12,288 nt of DNA from Auxenochlorella pyrenoidosa (lineage: Eukaryota > Chlorophyta > Trebouxiophyceae > Chlorellales > Chlorellaceae). A program made the translations under genes and the position numbers. How positions within the stretch are numbered: the first letter of the stretch is position 1; every line of letters begins with the position of its first letter. The stretch spans positions 267,256 to 279,543 of the forward strand of contig KQ482076.1 in the NCBI GenBank assembly GCA_001430745.1, read 5' to 3'. The notes beneath the pieces were generated by a model. It was not told the DNA's origin. It saw only the letters and a program-made list of their open reading frames with translations, and did no database searches. Positions 9,012 through 12,288 of this stretch are shown here, piece by piece.

Positions 9012-9698
9012 TCAAGCTTCCAGCCATGCCCTCTCCTCCCCTGCAGCATTGGCAACTACATGCGCATCCTGGACAGGGACACCTTCCGCAGCCCGCTCTA
9101 CCTGCAGTCCTTTGGCTGGCTGCCTGTGGTCGGGCTGGCCTTCCAGGCAAGCAAGCATGGGTGCCCGTGCGATCCCGTCACACACCTTGTGTGTCTCTCT
9201 CCTCCAGCCTCGCTGCCTAGCAGCTTCGCCTGCTGGTTGGGCGGGCGGCACGACCCACCTGGTAATCTGCTTTGAGCACCCTGCGCTGCTGCGTGCACCT
9301 GTCCGGGAAGCGTATTCCCACGTGCTGCCCGCCGCGCTCTGCTGCACTGCTCCGCCCGCGCACCCAGCTGCTGCACCCCTCGCCCCCTTCTGGCCCCGTC
9401 CCTGCTGCGCCGCGCCCTGCAGATGCGCTTCCGGTTCCAGCTGGCAGCCGCCACGCTGGCGTTCGCGGTCAACAGCCAGCTGCTGCCCGGCATCTGCGCC
9501 GCCTTTTACGACGAGCTGGCGCCGGCGCGCTGCCTCATGCTGGGCCTGCTGAGGGTCTGCCTGCACGGCGTGGTGCTGCCCCTGGCGTGCTGCTACGTGT
9601 TTGAGAGCCACGCCCGCCGCCTGTTCCTGCGTGCCAAGGCCGGCGGGGCCGCGCGGCCGGCGCCGGTGCTATCTAGCCGACGCGCAGCTCACAGCTGA
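6920..9698 (+). CDS. GAF-like domain protein with six C-terminal membrane segments
   Basis: Exons are 6920-7197, 7327-7506, 7771-8205, 8390-8512, 8666-8731, 9047-9146 and 9423-9698 (TGA). They total 1458 nt, or 485 residues, with every junction in phase. Residues about 20-190 resemble a GAF fold: an alanine-rich helix, ALLPAAHCSIALDC, then SGCTAILCLPLLPAG, GALTLGFTSDDQI and a long helix ending VAVVATLL. Residues 195-250 form an acidic then Gly-rich linker with a CxxCGDCG cluster (227-234). Hydrophobic segments lie near 286-306, 314-332, 343-359, 377-394, 401-418 and 430-454, followed by a basic tail. This suggests a membrane protein with a soluble ligand- or redox-sensing domain. No kinase, cyclase or other output domain is visible. 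GAF membership is judged by eye, and the N-terminus may extend upstream. Confidence 0.75.
7507..7770 (+). other. GAF-like gene intron 2, with a 15-base C run
   Basis: Donor GTAAGC directly follows ITSA, and acceptor CTCTTTGCAG precedes SLKAALLLAH. A run of 15 C (7728-7742) forms part of the pyrimidine tract. Confidence 0.85.
8905..9017 (+). mobile_element. short retroposon-like insertion, copy 1
   Basis: A 59-bp core (8907-8965) matches the reverse complement of 11343-11401 at 56 of 59 positions. It runs into a (CAAG)n tail, and the whole unit is flanked by a 9-bp direct repeat, TTCCAGCCA, at 8896-8904 and 9018-9026. Conserved 3' end, simple tandem tail and a short target-site-like duplication together fit a 5'-truncated LINE or SINE copy. 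It lies wholly inside an intron, so the protein is not interrupted. No coding capacity. Confidence 0.6.
8957..9008 (+). repeat. (CAAG)13 microsatellite
   Basis: Thirteen perfect CAAG units lie in intron 5 of the GAF-like gene, followed by a degenerate CAATCAAGC. The run directly follows the conserved part of the dispersed repeat, like the short tandem 3' tail of a non-LTR retroposon. Confidence 0.95.
9147..9422 (+). other. probable GC-AG intron (intron 6 of the GAF-like gene)
   Basis: The exon ends TTCCAG and the intron starts GCAAGC, matching the AG|GCAAG consensus of GC-AG introns. The acceptor is CGCGCCCTGCAG, with the next exon starting ATGCGC in phase 0. No nearby GT gives phase 0 with a good consensus; the closest (GTGCCC after CATGG) breaks the frame. 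Confidence 0.65.
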
Positions 9699-9806
9699 GC
9701 TGGCACGCTGTCCAACCAGCACAGCGATGCTCCTGCTGCTGCCAGCCTTGGCTCCACGGGGTCTTGCTTACCCCTCGTGCAGCCGTGGTGCAGAGCCTGC
9801 ATCGCT

Positions 9807-9811
9807 TGTAA
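9807..9811 (+). promoter_or_regulatory. candidate TGTAA poly(A) signal
   Basis: TGTAA lies 109 nt after the stop of the GAF-like gene. It is one of two such pentamers in its 3' region. Confidence 0.4.
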
Positions 9812-9929
9812 TATGGCCTGCTGTGGCCTCTGCTGCCGTGTGTTGCATGCATGCTCTGGATTTTCTGGTTAACTGGTATTTAAAACAATCGAACGCACAT
9901 TCTTGAAGAAATCAGGACAAGCGGAATCA

Positions 9930-9934
9930 TGTAA
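9930..9934 (+). promoter_or_regulatory. candidate TGTAA poly(A) signal (second)
   Basis: TGTAA lies in an AT-rich stretch (CATGTAATAATTC) 232 nt after the stop of the GAF-like gene and 75 nt before the convergent gene. The AT-rich setting makes it the likelier of the two. Confidence 0.45.
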
Positions 9935-10008
9935 TAATTCAAGGCCAGCACAGTTCAGGGCGATGATTGAATGATTGATCAGCAATGGCCACTCCAGTAC
10001 AGCAAGCG

Positions 10009-11061
10009 TCACTCCATCAGCTCGGCACAAACCAGCTGCAGCTGGCCTGCCGCCCCGGCGACCACATCCTCTGCCTCCCCCTCTGCCGAGGCGGCCTCTA
10101 GCAGCACGTCCAGCAGGGAGGGCTCGCCCTCGGCGGGCGGACCGTAGCGCGTGGCCATGACGGCAACCAGGGCGCAGCGCTGCAGCTTGGGCGCCAGCGC
10201 AGGGCTCGCCTCTGCCAGCAGTTCCACCTCCTCATCTGCCCAGCCAGGGTGCAGCAGTGCATTGGTGTAGAGCTTCCAGGGCGCGGAGGCCAGGCCCGCC
10301 TTGGTGGGTGCTGACCGCGAGCGGGTGAGGTTGAGGTAGCGCCAGCCGCTGGTGCAGGTCCACACCTTGCCCTCTGGTATGCCCCAGGCGGTGTAAACAT
10401 CTGGCCGGCCGGGCAAATCAACAAAGTAAGAGAGGGAGGGGGCGTGGCGGCGCAGGCGGGCCAGCAGGGAGGGCAGGCGCTCAGCCTCTACAAACATGTC
10501 CACGTAGGCCTGCGCAGACAAAGGAGGGGCAGGCAGCGTGGCATCGGTGGCAGGATGCGACAGGTGGATGGCAAGCACCCACCATGTGTAAGGCAGCAAA
10601 CTCTCCACAACAGACCTTATGGACGCATCCCCCGCTCTGAAAAAGTCCTTCCAGCTCACCCGCTGCTCAGTCTCCACGTATGCGTTGCCGCCGGTGATGC
10701 CACACCTTGCGTTGACCCACGGCTCCACCCAGCGCACCTCGCGTAGCCCCGGCTGCGACTCAAAAGTGAAATACCGATGGCTGGGGCCGTGCAGCAGCTC
10801 CAGAGAGGCCAGCAGCGGGCTCGTCTCGCCGGCAAGGCCAGAGCAGTAGGGAGCACCGTGCAGCTCGCCACGGAGGAAGCGGGCGTTGGCGGCGAGGAGG
10901 TCGTCGAACGACTGCGCCCGCTCAAACTCCATCGGTGCGAAGATTTTGAGGAGGTGTCGAAGGCGCTTGGCTGCCGGGCGGGCGGCCTGTGCGGCCTGCG
11001 GATGGGGCCTGGTCAGCTGGAGGGCGGTTGGGCGGACGGGATGCGCTGAAGGAACTGTCAT
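10009..11061 (-). CDS. uncharacterised intronless protein, 307-350 residues
   Basis: A single uninterrupted frame ends with TGA at 10009-10011. The ATG at 11061 gives 350 residues; the ATG at 10932 gives 307 and starts exactly where the folded part seems to begin (MEFERAQSFDDLLAANARFL). The frame is open further up, but that part is basic and low-complexity. In the 307-residue numbering, features are ETSPLL (36-41), FESQPG (57-62), WVNARCGITGGNAYVE (72-87), VSWKDFFRAGD (92-102), SYFVDLPGRPDVYTAWG (168-184), TSGWRYLNLTRS (194-205), APWKLYTNALL (217-227) and an acidic C-terminus. The early L-L-x2-N-x-R-F-L...ET-x-P-LL...SQPG pattern recalls small bacterial proteins of unknown function (DUF6919-like), a memory-based guess. 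No signal peptide or membrane segment. Function unknown. Confidence 0.8.
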   Translation of the reverse strand: MTVPSAHPVRPTALQLTRPHPQAAQAARPAAKRLRHLLKIFAPMEFERAQSFDDLLAANARFLRGELHGAPYCSGLAGETSPLLASLELLHGPSHRYFTFESQPGLREVRWVEPWVNARCGITGGNAYVETEQRVSWKDFFRAGDASIRSVVESLLPYTWWVLAIHLSHPATDATLPAPPLSAQAYVDMFVEAERLPSLLARLRRHAPSLSYFVDLPGRPDVYTAWGIPEGKVWTCTSGWRYLNLTRSRSAPTKAGLASAPWKLYTNALLHPGWADEEVELLAEASPALAPKLQRCALVAVMATRYGPPAEGEPSLLDVLLEAASAEGEAEDVVAGAAGQLQLVCAELME

Positions 11062-11822
11062 GAAATTGGAAGCTGTGAGAAAGGCAGCGAAAGGAGCTAG
11101 GAATGCCTCCTGTTGGATAACTGGTCGGCGTGACCGCAGCAGGCGCTGCGCCGCCGCTGCCGCCAATTGTGTGCAGCCCCCCAGAATTCGTGCTTGTTTG
11201 GGTCCTGCGCCTGCACGCCAGTATTTCTTCTTCTTCGTAAATTGCATATGTGACTAACAGGGGCCTCAGCAAGCAGCACACAGGTGTCCTCGTTGCGGGC
11301 TTCGGCCCCCAGCACAGCACGCCTGCTATGCAGCGCCAGGTAGCTTGCTTGTTTGGGCTTAAAGTCTGTCTATCCGCAACGGAACTTGCGACACAGACCC
11401 CAGCATATAAAGCCGCATGATGTGCGGCCATCTGCCTGTAAGGCCTGCAGCGCACGCTAAGAGCATAGCCTGCCTCCCATCTTCAAGCACAGTAGTACAC
11501 GACAGGAGCCTCAACAGTGTCGCAAGATTGCTGAAATCGCTTTGATGTACTGCTTTGCAATGAGGGTGATGACATGGCTGGTAACGCTGGCTTTTCGGGC
11601 TGGGGCACACATGCAAGCACAAGCAGGAATTCATCAATGGCAGGCGGGCAGAAGGGCGTGCACCACGTGAGGCTTGGCCACGACGGCTCCGCTGTTATGC
11701 AAGTTGAAAATCTTGTTCGTTCATGAGCTGCGGGTATGCTCGCGCTGCCAGGCCAGTGGGGAGGGGCAGCTGGGGGCCATTCTCGCCACGTGGCCACCCC
11801 GCGCCGCCGTCCCCTTTTGTCC
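11062..11822. other. intergenic region upstream of the intronless gene
   Basis: No spliced or continuous coding frame convinces. It contains a GAA-rich purine stretch on the minus strand near 11226-11240, repeat copy 2 (11343-11401) and a plus-strand TATAAA (11406-11411) with no plus-strand gene after it. The promoter of the minus-strand intronless gene should lie here, but I see no clear TATA box for it. Confidence 0.55.
11343..11401 (-). repeat. retroposon-like repeat, copy 2 (inverted)
   Basis: The reverse complement starts GGGGTCTGTGTCGCAAG and ends CCCAAACAAGCAAGC. It matches copy 1 with three substitutions in 59 positions and no indel. It has only two CAAG tail units, then unique sequence. 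I found no clear flanking direct repeat. Confidence 0.85.
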
Positions 11823-12259
11823 TCACTGCTCCGCGGCTTGCACCGCCGTCAGGTCAGCATACAGGTCGGCCAGCATCCTGCAAGGCATGGACGCGCAGGG
11901 CCGCATGCATTTACTTAAGTGCCGTCTACGCTTGCCTGCCCAGGCCGCGACAGGCAGCAGCTGTGTGCAGCCAACAGCTTATACCGTCAGACCCCTCGGC
12001 AGCCCCTACAGGCCCACCCACCGGTAGTTGTGGTTCAGCAGCGCTGAGCAGACAGCCTGGCCGGGCGGCGCACTGCCTGCGTAATCACAAGGGGCACAGA
12101 GGCTTGTCATACCGCCGACCAGGTAAGACAGAGGCGCGCTTGCCGCCTGCCAGGCTGGAGCTCATGACAGCCCCTGCAGCCCGCACCCTTCTCAGAGGCG
12201 CGGTGCGCAAAGATGCCTGCGTGCGCCTGGCGCTCGTCGTCGATTGCATCCAGCTTCTC
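11823..12259 (-). CDS. hypothetical protein, C-terminal three exons, 5' end off window
   Basis: Exons are 12259-12187, 12076-12022 and 11877-11823 (TGA stop). Introns are 110 and 144 nt, GT-AG, with phases 1 and 2 both matched. The upstream acceptor (ACCCCCCGTGCAG) is at the window edge. The last 60 residues are visible, including EKLDAIDDERQAHAGIF, PPGQAVCSALLNHNYR and MLADLYADLTAVQAAEQ. They are mostly helical, charged and without a membrane segment. I do not recognise the family. Exact phase agreement over three short exons supports a real gene. Confidence 0.65.
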
Positions 12260-12288
12260 CTGCACGGGGGGTGATGGTGGTGGGTGGG

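Larger units (their letters stand above)
9699..10008. other. convergent intergenic region / 3' UTRs
   Basis: This lies between two stop codons of converging genes. It carries the two plus-strand TGTAA pentamers and a duplicated ATGATTGA around 9963-9979. No coding sequence is visible. Confidence 0.7.

Noticed and set aside
8500..9552. Frames with KQAS or LLAC repeats around 8957-9008.
   Set aside because: They are translations of the intronic CAAG microsatellite, not protein repeats.
11406..11411. Plus-strand TATAAA as a core promoter.
   Set aside because: No plus-strand gene follows it within the window, and both flanking genes are on the minus strand.

Overview
This looks like nuclear DNA from a GC-rich green alga, most likely a trebouxiophyte of the Chlorella/Micractinium type. 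The basis is intron-rich genes with GT-AG introns and C-rich polypyrimidine tracts, proteins with Gly/Ala/Gln low-complexity inserts, candidate TGTAA poly(A) signals typical of green algae, and a eukaryotic METTL16-type methyltransferase. I saw no prokaryotic operon structure, tRNA, rRNA, CRISPR array or viral genes. All gene models were spliced by eye from reading-frame continuity, splice-site consensus and phase agreement.

Layout. (1) 2-2419, plus strand: the 3' part (five exons) of a METTL16 / FIONA1-like U6 snRNA m6A methyltransferase, the only confident functional assignment. (2) About 2500-3490: two mutually antisense spliced frames, a minus-strand helical protein and a plus-strand 84-residue acidic protein; probably only one is the main gene. 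(3) 3491-4818: no convincing gene; it holds a long imperfect hairpin and a G-quadruplex-type tract. (4) 4819 to about 6430 (possibly to 6590 or beyond), minus strand: a four-exon gene whose N-terminus resembles the C-terminal Cys motif of PLATZ zinc-binding proteins. (5) 6920-9698, plus strand: a seven-exon gene for a 485-residue protein with a GAF-like N-terminal region, an acidic and Gly-rich linker and about six C-terminal membrane segments. Its last intron appears to be GC-AG, and an earlier intron carries a short retroposon-like insertion. (6) 10009 to 10932 or 11061, minus strand: an intronless gene for a 307 to 350 residue protein of unknown function. (7) 11062-11822: intergenic, with a second, inverted copy of the retroposon-like repeat. 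(8) 11823-12259, minus strand: the last three exons of an unrecognised gene that continues past the right edge.

There is no sign that the genes form one pathway; this reads as ordinary algal gene space. The most interesting items are the 59-bp repeat in two inverted copies (56/59 identical, one with a (CAAG)n tail and a 9-bp flanking direct repeat), the GAF-like plus six-TM protein, the short PLATZ-like protein, and the antisense gene pair.
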